Shown here piece after piece: positions 52,747-61,101 of a stretch of DNA of 64,000 bases. This DNA is from UBA2040 sp041674745 (lineage in GTDB: Bacteria; Bacteroidota; Bacteroidia; Flavobacteriales_D; Crocinitomicaceae), in NCBI GenBank assembly GCA_041674745.1, contig JBAYVD010000002.1, forward strand, positions 62,001 to 126,000, given 5' to 3'. A program made the translations under genes and the position numbers. A model generated the notes under the pieces. The model did no database searches. It was not told the DNA's origin and saw only the letters and a program-made list of their open reading frames with translations. The stretch's first letter is position 1. Every line of letters begins with the position of its first letter.

Positions 52747-53649
52747 ATGAAAATAATTTGCTCGGTTCTCTTTCTTGGTATTCTAACGCAAATAAATGCG
52801 CAAGAAATTCAGAAGGGAAGAAACTCAATCGATTTTTATTGGCAACTAAATGCATTAAATGTAGGTTTTGCAGGCAATGTATTCAATGCAATGGCTGTTC
52901 AATTTCCTACTTCTTCAATTCTTCAAAATCATGGACCCGAAGCAGTTGAAGGTCGGCGTTATCAATCCAACGGAGGTTCAACTCCAGTGTCTTTTGGAAT
53001 TGGTATTCCTGTCAAACTTTTTCAATCTCAAAAAGTAAAAACATCCTGGAGATTTGGCGGAGACTATTTGGGAAATATTTCAATCGGCGATTATGCGCAA
53101 GATATAAGCTCTAAACGACTTGATTCGACCTTTTATCCTCAATATAATACAAGTTTGATGAAAGATTCTGTTTATTCTAAAACCACGAGCGGTCATGCAA
53201 ATGGAAAATTTGTACAATTCAAAAGTGATTTAATCTTTCGATTCCGTCCAGATAAACGATTCACCTATTTTACTGGGGTAGGTTTTGGCTTGGGAATCAC
53301 CAGTAAACGCACTTCCGTATTTACCTACAAAGAAGAGGAAACGGAAGTAGTGAGTTCATCTGCCAATCCAATTTCATTTGACGCCCCAGCTTATAATAAC
53401 AATTCACACGAAGGATACCTTATCACCAGTTTTACAGAAGAAAAACTTAATTTGAAACCAATTTTTAGTCCTTTTGCCTATATACCGTATGGAATCGATT
53501 GGCAATTAGGGAAGAATCGTGATTTCCTTAAACGACTTCATGTATATTACGAAGGACAAATCGGCGCTCGCTTCACAGACGCTTTTTTAGGCACGCGCCA
53601 AACCAATTTGTATCTGTCAAACGCATTGGGTCTCCGTATTACTATTTAA
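52747..53649 (+). CDS. Putative outer-membrane protein
   Basis: A 300-residue exported protein, signal peptide MKIICSVLFLGILTQINAQ, with a strand-rich body (FYWQLNALNVGFAGNVFNAM; VSFGIGIPVKLFQ; KRFTYFTGVGFGLGI) and C-terminal LGLRITI. No known domain. Length and pattern match the gene 28 bp downstream; likely a paralogous pair with weak similarity. Function unknown. Confidence 0.65.
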   Translation: MKIICSVLFLGILTQINAQEIQKGRNSIDFYWQLNALNVGFAGNVFNAMAVQFPTSSILQNHGPEAVEGRRYQSNGGSTPVSFGIGIPVKLFQSQKVKTSWRFGGDYLGNISIGDYAQDISSKRLDSTFYPQYNTSLMKDSVYSKTTSGHANGKFVQFKSDLIFRFRPDKRFTYFTGVGFGLGITSKRTSVFTYKEEETEVVSSSANPISFDAPAYNNNSHEGYLITSFTEEKLNLKPIFSPFAYIPYGIDWQLGKNRDFLKRLHVYYEGQIGARFTDAFLGTRQTNLYLSNALGLRITI

Positions 53650-53677
53650 TAACCAAAACCATTAAAAAATTATTTCA

Positions 53678-54574
53678 ATGCATCAAACGATCAAGTTAAC
53701 CAGTTTTATCCTTCTCCTTTCCAACTCTCTTTTTGGTCAAACAGAAACGCCAAAAACCACCGCTTTACCCTCTTCACGTTGGTCAGTTTTTTGGTCACCA
53801 ACGAGAGATATGTTTCTATCGATGTCGTCGCAACGAAGCGACTTGTATGCTCTTGCTGCTTCCTATGGAATTTTAGAAAGTGAAGCCGTGTATCAAATTT
53901 ATCCTTCCTTTTATAATTTTGGGAGAGGTTCGAATACGAGTCATCGCTTTGGTGTAGAGTACCAATTCAAAAAAGGAATAAAAACAAGAGATGTCAACTT
54001 GTCGTACCGAACAGATTTCCAGTACAAAAGTACATCTGGGATTCATCAAGATTTTGCCCAAGTCAATTCCTTTTTAGTAGACAGCGCCTACGTTTCATCA
54101 CTGAACACGACGGTTTGGCAGGATTCAGTCTACTACGATCAATTTGGGGCGAGTATCACGCAAGAATCGTTTCTTTGGTCGAATGCGATTTTAATGAGAA
54201 TTGCAGAAAACAAGCGTTGGTCCTTTTATACAGGGATTCAATTGGGTTTGCAATTTAATTTCTCGAGAAGATTCAATTTACAGGAAGACAATTACGCATT
54301 CTTAGATACATATGTAAGCGAAGTACAAAAAACTGACCGAACGTACTCTTTGACAAACCAAATTGGGACTTCTTCCAATTCACGAGAAGAAAAATTAGCG
54401 AATACCGTTGACTATCATGTTTCGGTACCGATTGGCTTTGATTTCCGCATCCGAAATACCCGTTTTTGGAACCATTTTCATCTTTACGGCGAAGGAAATT
54501 TAGGATTGTCCATTCGGAAAAATTACACCCAACTGAATTTTACTCAATCGTTTGGATTAAGGTACAAATTTTAA
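53678..54574 (+). CDS. Putative outer-membrane protein, neighbour of similar type
   Basis: A 298-residue exported protein, signal peptide ending FGQ. Strands such as HRFGVEYQFKKG, DVNLSYRTDFQYK and WSFYTGIQLGLQFNFSRRF suggest a beta-barrel; ends FGLRYKF with C-terminal Phe. Same length and layout as the upstream gene; both probably in one transcript ended by the terminator at 54580-54615. Function unknown. Confidence 0.65.
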   Translation: MHQTIKLTSFILLLSNSLFGQTETPKTTALPSSRWSVFWSPTRDMFLSMSSQRSDLYALAASYGILESEAVYQIYPSFYNFGRGSNTSHRFGVEYQFKKGIKTRDVNLSYRTDFQYKSTSGIHQDFAQVNSFLVDSAYVSSLNTTVWQDSVYYDQFGASITQESFLWSNAILMRIAENKRWSFYTGIQLGLQFNFSRRFNLQEDNYAFLDTYVSEVQKTDRTYSLTNQIGTSSNSREEKLANTVDYHVSVPIGFDFRIRNTRFWNHFHLYGEGNLGLSIRKNYTQLNFTQSFGLRYKF

Positions 54575-54579
54575 CAACT

Positions 54580-54615
54580 AAAAGCCCTTCAAAAATTCAT
54601 TTGAAGGGCTTTTTT
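54580..54615. terminator. Bidirectional terminator
   Basis: AAAAGCCCTTCAAA (54580-54593) pairs with TTTGAAGGGCTTTT (54600-54613), with flanking A and T runs; between convergent genes. Confidence 0.85.
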
Positions 54616-54632
54616 ATTATTGAAAATTCGAT

Positions 54633-54881
54633 TTATTTCGTTGCTGGATTTTTGTTGGTGTATTTCAAAACCAAGGTGGTAATCAAAAGCACCCAAGGCG
54701 TTCCGTGCAACAAGAGATCAAACCAATCCATTCCCGTCATCATTCCACCTCCTTTAGAAATGTTCACAATTTGTTTCCAAATGTGTGGATGCGGAACGAA
54801 AGGAGCAAGGCCCAACGTTAAACTGGCCATGGCCCACAAAGAGAGGTTTTTTACTAAAAATTCTTTTGCTGTATCTTTCAT
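54633..54881 (-). CDS. Small membrane protein at the end of the rhodanese operon
   Basis: An 82-residue protein with two membrane segments (LWAMASLTLGLAPFV and TPWVLLITTLVLKY) and the block PHPHIWKQI ... MDWFDLLLHG. Similar small proteins in Bacteroidota and proteobacteria are annotated 'RND transporter' without evidence. It follows two rhodaneses in one operon, 9 bp gap, so a role in the same sulfur pathway is inferred. Confidence 0.7.
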   Translation of the reverse strand: MKDTAKEFLVKNLSLWAMASLTLGLAPFVPHPHIWKQIVNISKGGGMMTGMDWFDLLLHGTPWVLLITTLVLKYTNKNPATK

Positions 54882-54890
54882 AATCTTCCA

Positions 54891-55202
54891 TTAAGGCATT
54901 ACCACTTCACCTGTCCAGGAAAGCATGCCACCATTTAAATTAAATGTTATATAACCCTTGGCGCCCATCAACATACACGCTTGTCCGCTGCGTCCGCCGC
55001 TTCTGCAATACACATAATAGTTTTTGCTTTTATCCAGCGTGTTGATGTCTGCAATGAACTGTGCGGTATTCATGATATTCATCTGAATCGCGTTGGCTTG
55101 CATGCCTTCTGCACACTCCTGAGGAGAACGCACATCCAAAATAACCGCTTCAGAATCATTTTGAATTTTCTCCAACCATTGGACTTGATTTAAATTTTCC
55201 AT
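54891..55202 (-). CDS. Rhodanese-domain sulfurtransferase
   Basis: A 103-residue single-domain rhodanese: AVILDVRSPQECAEGM and the active-site loop YCRSGGRSGQA with catalytic Cys. No signal peptide, so cytoplasmic. It transfers sulfane sulfur. Sits 10 bp after a second rhodanese gene. Confidence 0.92.
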   Translation of the reverse strand: MENLNQVQWLEKIQNDSEAVILDVRSPQECAEGMQANAIQMNIMNTAQFIADINTLDKSKNYYVYCRSGGRSGQACMLMGAKGYITFNLNGGMLSWTGEVVMP

Positions 55203-55212
55203 GTGAAGAAAA

Positions 55213-55512
55213 TTAACGAACGTTTTGCCAAGGTCCAGCGTTGTGCGCTTTGATTCCAGCTCTCGTTAAAATACTTTTAGCTTGACCAGCACGACCGCCA
55301 GAGAGACATACCAAAATCACCTCTTTTCCTTTCAATTCATTCACTTTGGATGGTAATGAACCTAAAGGTATGTTTTTGCTTCCTGAAGCGTGTCCACCTT
55401 TGAATTCTTGTGGAGATCGCACATCAATAACGACCGCTCCGTCTTTGATCAATTGTCTGTAATCCATTTTTGGGCCAAATAGGCTATTTTTTAAAGTTGA
55501 TAAAAATCCCAT
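55213..55512 (-). CDS. Rhodanese-domain sulfurtransferase
   Basis: A 99-residue single-domain rhodanese: VVIDVRSPQEFKGGHASGSKNIPLG and active-site loop LVCLSGGRAGQA. Catalytic Cys present. Upstream partner of the second rhodanese and downstream of TauE, 68 bp. Confidence 0.92.
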   Translation of the reverse strand: MGFLSTLKNSLFGPKMDYRQLIKDGAVVIDVRSPQEFKGGHASGSKNIPLGSLPSKVNELKGKEVILVCLSGGRAGQAKSILTRAGIKAHNAGPWQNVR

Positions 55513-55580
55513 TTTTTGTTTTTGTTAAATGTTCGACAAAGATAAGGTGCGAAATGGCAAACCGTTTGTAACAAGAGTTG

Positions 55581-56378
55581 CTAAAGAATGGTTTCTTTTA
55601 AAAGAATGTAAATACCCATGATCAAAACAAACCATCCAAAGCCTTTTTTTAATTTGGCGCCCGGTATGAATTTGTTTAAGTAAATCCCAATAAATATGCC
55701 GACTACAGAGAGCGTAGTAAAGGTTAAAAGAAAAGTCCAGTCAACGGATAGCGTAGTGGCGTCGCCCAAGAAACCAATTAACGAATTGATTGCAATAATC
55801 ATCAGGGATGTGGCTACCGCTTTTTTCATCGGCAAATGAGCAAAGAAAACCAAGGCTGGAATGATTAAAAAGCCACCACCTGCACCGACAAAACCGGCCA
55901 ATAAACCGACTGCAATTCCATTGAAAAGAAGTGAAGTAATTTTCACTTTTTTCGAGTCATCCAACTCCACCTCTTTTTTTGATTGAATCATCGAGTAGGA
56001 GGCAGCTAGCATTACAATTGCAAACAAAACCATCGTTGCGGCCGATTTGGTAATCGGAAAACTGCCAATATGAAACAATACGTCTGGTAAAGAAGGAACA
56101 ATGAATTTTCTAGTGATAAAGATGGTGATCAAGGCGGGTATAGAAAATAGGAGTCCCGTTTTATAAGCAACCATGCCGCTTTTCGCATTTCTCAACGTTC
56201 CAACCAAGGCTGTAAATCCAACAACAAAAAGGGAATAACCCGTTGCAATCGTTGGTTCAATGTGAAAAAGATAAGCTAAAATGGGCAAGGTCAAAATTGA
56301 ACCGCCTCCACCAATCAAGCCGAGGACCAAACCGACCAGCAAGGCTCCAAAATATCCTAAAATCTCTATTAACTCCAT
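55581..56378 (-). CDS. TauE/SafE-family anion exporter
   Basis: A 265-residue membrane protein of the TauE/SafE (DUF81) family, with the two repeat motifs LVLGLIGGGGSILTLPIL and LLAGFVGAGGGFLIIPAL and ~8 helices. Members move sulfite, sulfonates or other sulfur-containing anions. Located between a Crp/Fnr regulator and two rhodaneses. It is separated from crp by a 162-bp repeat region. Confidence 0.88.
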   Translation of the reverse strand: MELIEILGYFGALLVGLVLGLIGGGGSILTLPILAYLFHIEPTIATGYSLFVVGFTALVGTLRNAKSGMVAYKTGLLFSIPALITIFITRKFIVPSLPDVLFHIGSFPITKSAATMVLFAIVMLAASYSMIQSKKEVELDDSKKVKITSLLFNGIAVGLLAGFVGAGGGFLIIPALVFFAHLPMKKAVATSLMIIAINSLIGFLGDATTLSVDWTFLLTFTTLSVVGIFIGIYLNKFIPGAKLKKGFGWFVLIMGIYILLKETIL

Positions 56379-56386
56379 TTTATTTT

Positions 56387-56529
56387 AAAGTTGTTAGTTT
56401 CAAGTCGCTAGTTGCCAGTTATGAGCTGGGAGTTCTTTGCTTCATAATTTTTAAAAATTCAAGCACACACAAAACTTGCAACTTGCAGAACGCTTCGCAG
56501 AAGCCGTTCAACTTGTAACTAGCAACTTT
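56387..56529. repeat. Palindromic intergenic repeat (imperfect inverted repeat with internal hairpin)
   Basis: Arms 56387-56407 (AAAGTTGTTAGTTTCAAGTCG) and 56509-56529 are inverted, 18 of 21 positions matching. Within lies a hairpin, GAACGCTTC-GCA-GAAG-CCGTTC (56488-56509). AGTTGCTAGTTGC/CAACTTGCAACTTGC-like words are common in flavobacterial intergenic repeats. MITE-like, non-coding. Confidence 0.6.
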
Positions 56530-56540
56530 TTAACCAGAAA

Positions 56541-57173
56541 CTAAAAATCCAGCACCTCAATTCTATTTCGGTGCAATTTGATTTTATTATCGCGTTCTAA
56601 ACTTTTTAATATTCTTGAAATTACGACTCTCGAGGTGTGCAAATCGTAGGCAACATCCTGATGTGTCGTATTCAACATCGAATCTTTGCTAACAATGACC
56701 TTATCACGCAAATAACGAATAACCCGTTCGTGCATATTCATAAATGCCAAACTATCAATCGAATGTAGCATTTCTGTAAAACGATTGTTGTAGCTTTCAA
56801 ATACAAACATCCGCCAAGAATTGTATTTCTGCAACCAAAGGTTCATGTTTTCAACGGGTACCAAAATGACTTCCGTATCGGCTTCCGCAACGGCTTTGAT
56901 TTCACTCTTCGATTGACCGATGCAACACGTTAAAGTCATGGCACAAACATCCCCTTTTTCAATGAAATAGAGCAAAAGTTCGTCTCCTTCATCATCCAAT
57001 CTAGATATTTTAATGGCGCCTGACAGCAACAAAGGAATGAACTTAATTGGTTCATCCAGGTCGATCAACGTTTCGCCTTCTTTTACTTTTCTTAATTTGC
57101 CTGTTTCAAGGATTTCTTCAATCAAAGCATCCTCCAGAATATACCCGTAATTATCAATTAGTTGTTGTCTCAT
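56541..57173 (-). CDS. Crp/Fnr-family transcriptional regulator
   Basis: A 210-residue protein: cyclic-nucleotide-binding-fold sensor (FIPLLLSGAIKISRLDDEGDELLLYFIEKGDVCAMTLTCCIGQ), dimer helix, and C-terminal winged helix-turn-helix (NTTHQDVAYDLHTSRVVISRILKSLERDNKI). No Arg for cAMP phosphate is evident, and there is no N-terminal FNR Cys cluster; a CC pair and a further Cys lie in the barrel. It may sense thiol/persulfide. It overlaps DUF983 by 20 bp. Confidence 0.9.
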   Translation of the reverse strand: MRQQLIDNYGYILEDALIEEILETGKLRKVKEGETLIDLDEPIKFIPLLLSGAIKISRLDDEGDELLLYFIEKGDVCAMTLTCCIGQSKSEIKAVAEADTEVILVPVENMNLWLQKYNSWRMFVFESYNNRFTEMLHSIDSLAFMNMHERVIRYLRDKVIVSKDSMLNTTHQDVAYDLHTSRVVISRILKSLERDNKIKLHRNRIEVLDF

Positions 57174-57546
57174 TTACGATCTTGTTTGACTTGTGCTGTT
57201 GGTATCGGAAGAAGAAATTTGCCCAGATAATTTTAGACAAGGGGTAAATAAACGGCGCCGAAACAAACAGACCAACTAAGATAGCAATAAGCGTGGCATC
57301 CCAAGACGTATTGGGCAGAAAAAGAGAAATAGAAGTCCAAATGGTCACAAAAACAGCTACTCCCAAAGCGTACACAACGTAATAAGAACCTTGATAAAAA
57401 CCTGGTTCTATGCTGTACTTAAAATCACATTGATCGCAACGTTCTTTCACATTGGCTTTAAATACGGAACCTTCAAAAAAATCACCTTCTTGGCAATTTG
57501 GGCATTTCATTTTTGTAATACTATAGAGTTTTGTTCCTTTTTTCAT
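57154..57546 (-). CDS. DUF983 membrane protein
   Basis: A 130-residue protein: zinc ribbon-like N-terminus (CPNCQEGDFFEG and CDQCDFKYSIEPG), then two membrane helices (GVAVFVTIWTSISLFL; TLIAILVGLFVSAPFIYP). DUF983 occurs in many Bacteroidota and alphaproteobacteria; function unknown. First gene of the crp-sulfur gene group, with the TAGCTTTG promoter just upstream. Confidence 0.88.
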   Translation of the reverse strand: MKKGTKLYSITKMKCPNCQEGDFFEGSVFKANVKERCDQCDFKYSIEPGFYQGSYYVVYALGVAVFVTIWTSISLFLPNTSWDATLIAILVGLFVSAPFIYPLSKIIWANFFFRYQQHKSNKIVNETTTN

Positions 57547-57565
57547 ATAGTTTTTTTTGCTTTTG

Positions 57566-57573
57566 CAAAGCTA
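57566..57573 (-). promoter_or_regulatory. -7 element of the DUF983-crp operon
   Basis: Minus strand TAGCTTTG (exact TAnnTTTG), ~20 nt before the ATG; no -33 match. Confidence 0.45.
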
Positions 57574-57659
57574 ACAAGAAGACGATGATTCCTATGTAAC
57601 ATTTGTAACGAAGTTGTACATTCTCAACAAAATTGAAATTAATTTGTTTACCATCTAGT

Positions 57660-58754
57660 ATGCTTTTTCAAACAGATTTTTCAGATATATTGGCGCAAGT
57701 AAGTTCAATTGACCCATTGGATTATGGGAAAACCAGAAATTATGGAAATGGTTCTGTCACCTATTTGTCGCCCTATATTTCAAGAGGTGTCATTTCTGTA
57801 AAAGATGTCTACGATTCTTGTTTATTACGAGGCTATGAGCCCATTGAAATTGAAAGTTTTATCAAAGAGTTGGTGTGGCGAGAATATTGGCAACAAATCT
57901 GGATTTCAAGAGGGGATGGAATTGATGAAGACTTAAAATATACACAAGTACCGATTTTACACCTTCAAATGCCCCAAGCCTTGATGGAAGGTAAAACGGG
58001 AATTGATGCTATCGACAAGGCCATTCTTGATTTTTATCAAACGGGGTATTTGCACAATCACATGCGAATGTACATTGCTTCCGTGGTTACCAACATTGCC
58101 CGTGCGCATTGGAAAACACCTGCAAAATGGATGTATTATCACTTGTTGGATGCAGATTGGGCCAGCAATTCTTTGAGTTGGCAATGGGTTTGTGGCGCCA
58201 ACAGTAAAAAAAAGTATTTTGCCAATCAAGAGAATATCAACCATTATTTTCAAACGGAACAGCAAGGCACATTTTTGGATGTAGCCTATGAAGATTTTCC
58301 ATTGACAGAAATTCCAGAATCGTTAATGACAATAGCTGACCTAGAATTGACAACAGAACTGCCGGAATCGGATGAGATAAAGTTGGACGCTAATCTTGGC
58401 ACTTGTTTGTATACCTTTTACAATTTAGATCCTCTCTGGAGAGCGAATGAACCCTTGAATCGTATTTTACTTTTGGAACCATCTCATTTTCAGAAATACC
58501 CCATTTCAACTAGGACTGTAGATTTTATTTTACAACTAGCTCAAAACATAGAGGGAATTCAAGTGTTTGTGGGAGAATTTTCTGAAATCGAATCAAAATT
58601 AAATCGATCCAACATTTATTACAAGGAACATCCAACGAATGAACATTTTCGAGGAACGTGTGATGCAAGAACATGGCTAACGAATGTAAAAGGGGAGTAT
58701 CCGTCCTTTTTTGCATTTTGGAAGAAAGTTAAAAAGGATTTGATTGCAAAATGA
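57660..58754 (+). CDS. Cryptochrome/photolyase-related FAD-binding protein with permuted domain order
   Basis: A 364-residue protein. Residues ~20-200 match the helical FAD-binding domain of photolyases (YLSPYISRGVIS; FIKELVWREYWQQIW; NHMRMYIASVVTNI; DWASNSLSWQWVCGANS). The usual N-terminal alpha/beta domain is missing in front; instead residues ~255-364 at the C-terminus look like one (RILLLEPSHFQKYPISTRTVDFILQLAQNIEGIQVFVG). So the domains are in the reverse order. Start at 57660; the upstream in-frame TTG is unlikely. Overlaps the next gene by 4 bp. Confidence 0.85.
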   Translation: MLFQTDFSDILAQVSSIDPLDYGKTRNYGNGSVTYLSPYISRGVISVKDVYDSCLLRGYEPIEIESFIKELVWREYWQQIWISRGDGIDEDLKYTQVPILHLQMPQALMEGKTGIDAIDKAILDFYQTGYLHNHMRMYIASVVTNIARAHWKTPAKWMYYHLLDADWASNSLSWQWVCGANSKKKYFANQENINHYFQTEQQGTFLDVAYEDFPLTEIPESLMTIADLELTTELPESDEIKLDANLGTCLYTFYNLDPLWRANEPLNRILLLEPSHFQKYPISTRTVDFILQLAQNIEGIQVFVGEFSEIESKLNRSNIYYKEHPTNEHFRGTCDARTWLTNVKGEYPSFFAFWKKVKKDLIAK

Positions 58755-60220
58755 AGCCTGAAATTAATATCGTTTGGCTCAAAAGAGATTTGCGCACACA
58801 AGACCATGGTCCACTTTTTTTAGCAGAAAAGGATCAATTGCCATATATCATTCTTTTTCTTTATGAACCCACGATGATTTCGTATCCTGACACCTCCATT
58901 CGTCATTTGTCCTTTCAATATCATTCCTTGAAGTGTATGAATGATATTTTTAGTGAAACCAACCAGGAAATCTACATTTGTTATGTGGAAGCAGAAGAAA
59001 TCTTTCGAAAGTTAAACGACGAATTCAATGTAAAAAAAGTATGGTCGTATCAGGAAAGCGGCACTCAATTCAGTTACGAAAGAGACAAAGCAATTGCCAA
59101 ATTATTTAAGCAAACGAGCACAGAATGGAAACAATTGCAGCGGGATGGAATTATAAGAGGAATTACACATCGAGAGAATTGGGAGCAAAAATGGTTTGCA
59201 AGTATGAACCAAACTGTTTTCAAAAATGAGTACAACAACCAACAAAAAGTAACGTGGAAAAACCCTTTCCGATTGCCCCTTGAGTTTGAAAATCAAATCA
59301 AAAACTATTCTACCGATTTTCAACCGGCGGGTGAGAAAAGTGCGTTAAAATATTTATCGAGCTTTGCGGCAGGAAGAGGTTTCAATTACAATCGACACCT
59401 ATCAAAACCGCTTGAAAGTCGGAAAAGTTGCGGTAGAATTTCTCCTTATCTTGCTTGGGGAAATATTTCGATCAAGCAGGTATGCCAATTTCAAATTACA
59501 CACCCAAATTACACCTCTAATAAACGAGCTTTTCAAGGCATTATTACGCGACTTTTGTGGCATTGCCACTTTATTCAAAAATTTGAGGTCGAATGTTCGT
59601 ACGAAACAAGTTGTATCAACCGTGGTTTCGAAACCATGGAAAAAAATGATCAACCTGAATGGCTGGAAGCTTGGAAAGCTGGGAAAACGGGGTTTCCACT
59701 CGTAGATGCCAACCTGCGCTGCGTCCGCCAAACTGGTTGGATTAATTTCAGAATGCGCGCTATGGTCGTTTCCGTTTTGTGTCACAATCTTGATCAGGAT
59801 TGGCGTTCAGGGGTGTATCATTTGGCGCAGCAATTTTTGGATTATGAACCGGGAATTCATTTTCCTCAGTTCCAGATGCAAGCTGGCACAACAGGAATCA
59901 ACACCATCCGCATGTATAATCCGGTGAAACAATCGATGGATCATGATCCGATGGGAGTTTTTATTAAAAAATGGGTACCAGAATTAGCCAATGTTCCTTT
60001 AGAATTTATTCATGAACCGTGGAAAATGACAGCGCTCGACCAACAATTTTGTGGTGTTGCTTTGGGAAAAGAGTATCCTTTTCCACTAGTCGATCTTGCA
60101 ACAAGCGCCCAAAGTGCCAAAGAGAAAATTTATGGTCACCAAAAAAACAGTTTAGTCATCCAAGAAAAAAAACGAATCGTTTCAACACATACCAATAACA
60201 GTCAATCTAGGAAACGATAA
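58751..60220 (+). CDS. Cryptochrome/deoxyribodipyrimidine photolyase family protein
   Basis: A 489-residue protein in normal domain order: alpha/beta domain (IVWLKRDLRTQDHGPLF) then FAD-binding domain (GRISPYLAWGNISIKQV; GFPLVDANLRCVRQTGWINFRMRAMVVSVL; QFQMQAGTTGINTIRMYNPVKQ). Similar to the CryP/FeS-BCP-like group as often found in Bacteroidota; whether it repairs CPD, 6-4 photoproducts or signals cannot be told. Second gene of the operon. Confidence 0.9.
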   Translation: MKPEINIVWLKRDLRTQDHGPLFLAEKDQLPYIILFLYEPTMISYPDTSIRHLSFQYHSLKCMNDIFSETNQEIYICYVEAEEIFRKLNDEFNVKKVWSYQESGTQFSYERDKAIAKLFKQTSTEWKQLQRDGIIRGITHRENWEQKWFASMNQTVFKNEYNNQQKVTWKNPFRLPLEFENQIKNYSTDFQPAGEKSALKYLSSFAAGRGFNYNRHLSKPLESRKSCGRISPYLAWGNISIKQVCQFQITHPNYTSNKRAFQGIITRLLWHCHFIQKFEVECSYETSCINRGFETMEKNDQPEWLEAWKAGKTGFPLVDANLRCVRQTGWINFRMRAMVVSVLCHNLDQDWRSGVYHLAQQFLDYEPGIHFPQFQMQAGTTGINTIRMYNPVKQSMDHDPMGVFIKKWVPELANVPLEFIHEPWKMTALDQQFCGVALGKEYPFPLVDLATSAQSAKEKIYGHQKNSLVIQEKKRIVSTHTNNSQSRKR

Positions 60221-60237
60221 ATAAAAACAGCAAGAAG

Positions 60238-60879
60238 ATGAATTGGGATAAAAATCAAATTGAAGCATTGGGAAAAGTAGAAAGACTTAACCTAATCAAC
60301 AGTATTGTTGGTGGCAAACCTGCTAATTTAATTGGTACATGTGATTCAACTGGAGCGACCAATGTTGCCATTTTCAGTTCTGTCATTCACTTAGGAAGCA
60401 ATCCGGCTTTATTGGGATTTATTCTCCGTCCAGCTGGAGAAATCCCAAGAAACACCTATGAAAACATCAAACATACCGGTTATTATACCATCAATCATGT
60501 GCAGGAGGATTTTATAGAAAACGCCCATTTTACATCAGCAAAGTTTGAAAAAACCATTTCTGAATTTGATGCTTGTCAACTCACTCCTCTTTACAAAAAA
60601 GGATTTATCGCCCCATTTGTAGCCGAAAGTTCCATTCAAATTGGTATGAAGTTCTTACAAGAAATTCCAATCGAAATAAACGACACGATCTTGGTTATTG
60701 GGTCCATTGAAAATATCGCTATTCAAAATGAGAGCTGGTTGGAGGAAGGTCATTTGAATTTGGAACAAGTTGGAAGTGTCGTTGTCTCAGGGTTAAATAC
60801 CTATTACTCGGTTCAAAAAGTGGCGAATTATCCTTATGCACGTGTGCAGGAGCTGCCTGAAAAATTTGGAAACAAATGA
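60238..60879 (+). CDS. Flavin reductase-family FMN-binding protein
   Basis: A 213-residue split-barrel flavoprotein: NLIGTCDSTGATNVAIFSSVIHLGSNPALLGFILRP, AGEIPRNTYENIKHTGYYTINHV, and ILVIGSIENIAIQ. It binds FMN and may reduce flavin for the adjacent photolyases (inference from position). The stop overlaps the start of the DUF2256 gene. Confidence 0.88.
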   Translation: MNWDKNQIEALGKVERLNLINSIVGGKPANLIGTCDSTGATNVAIFSSVIHLGSNPALLGFILRPAGEIPRNTYENIKHTGYYTINHVQEDFIENAHFTSAKFEKTISEFDACQLTPLYKKGFIAPFVAESSIQIGMKFLQEIPIEINDTILVIGSIENIAIQNESWLEEGHLNLEQVGSVVVSGLNTYYSVQKVANYPYARVQELPEKFGNK

Positions 60880-61016
60880 AAAAAGCACATTTACCATCCA
60901 AAACTTGCATCGTTTGCCATCGACCTTTTTCGTGGAGGAAAAAATGGGAAAAAGTTTGGACTGAAGTAAAATACTGCAGTGAAAAGTGTCGACGTCACAA
61001 AGTTACGAATGAATGA
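60876..61016 (+). CDS. DUF2256 zinc-ribbon protein (46 aa)
   Basis: A 46-residue protein starting at ATG 60876, overlapping the previous stop: MKKAHLPSKTCIVCHRPFSW, then KYCSEKCRRHK. CxxC...CxxxC suggests one zinc. DUF2256 proteins are short and are found next to cryptochrome/photolyase genes in several phyla. It is too short for most gene callers. Function unknown. Confidence 0.85.
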   Translation: MKKAHLPSKTCIVCHRPFSWRKKWEKVWTEVKYCSEKCRRHKVTNE

Positions 61017-61101
61017 AATCCAACTTATCTTTCTAAATCAATTGTTTACCATTTAGGATTAATTGAATTATATTCGTTTACTTTGATCAAACGCTACAAG
61101 A

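Noticed and set aside
52747..54574. Toxin/immunity or secretion system in the paired unknown genes
   Set aside because: Both have signal peptides and barrel-like strands; nothing suggests a toxin or export machine.
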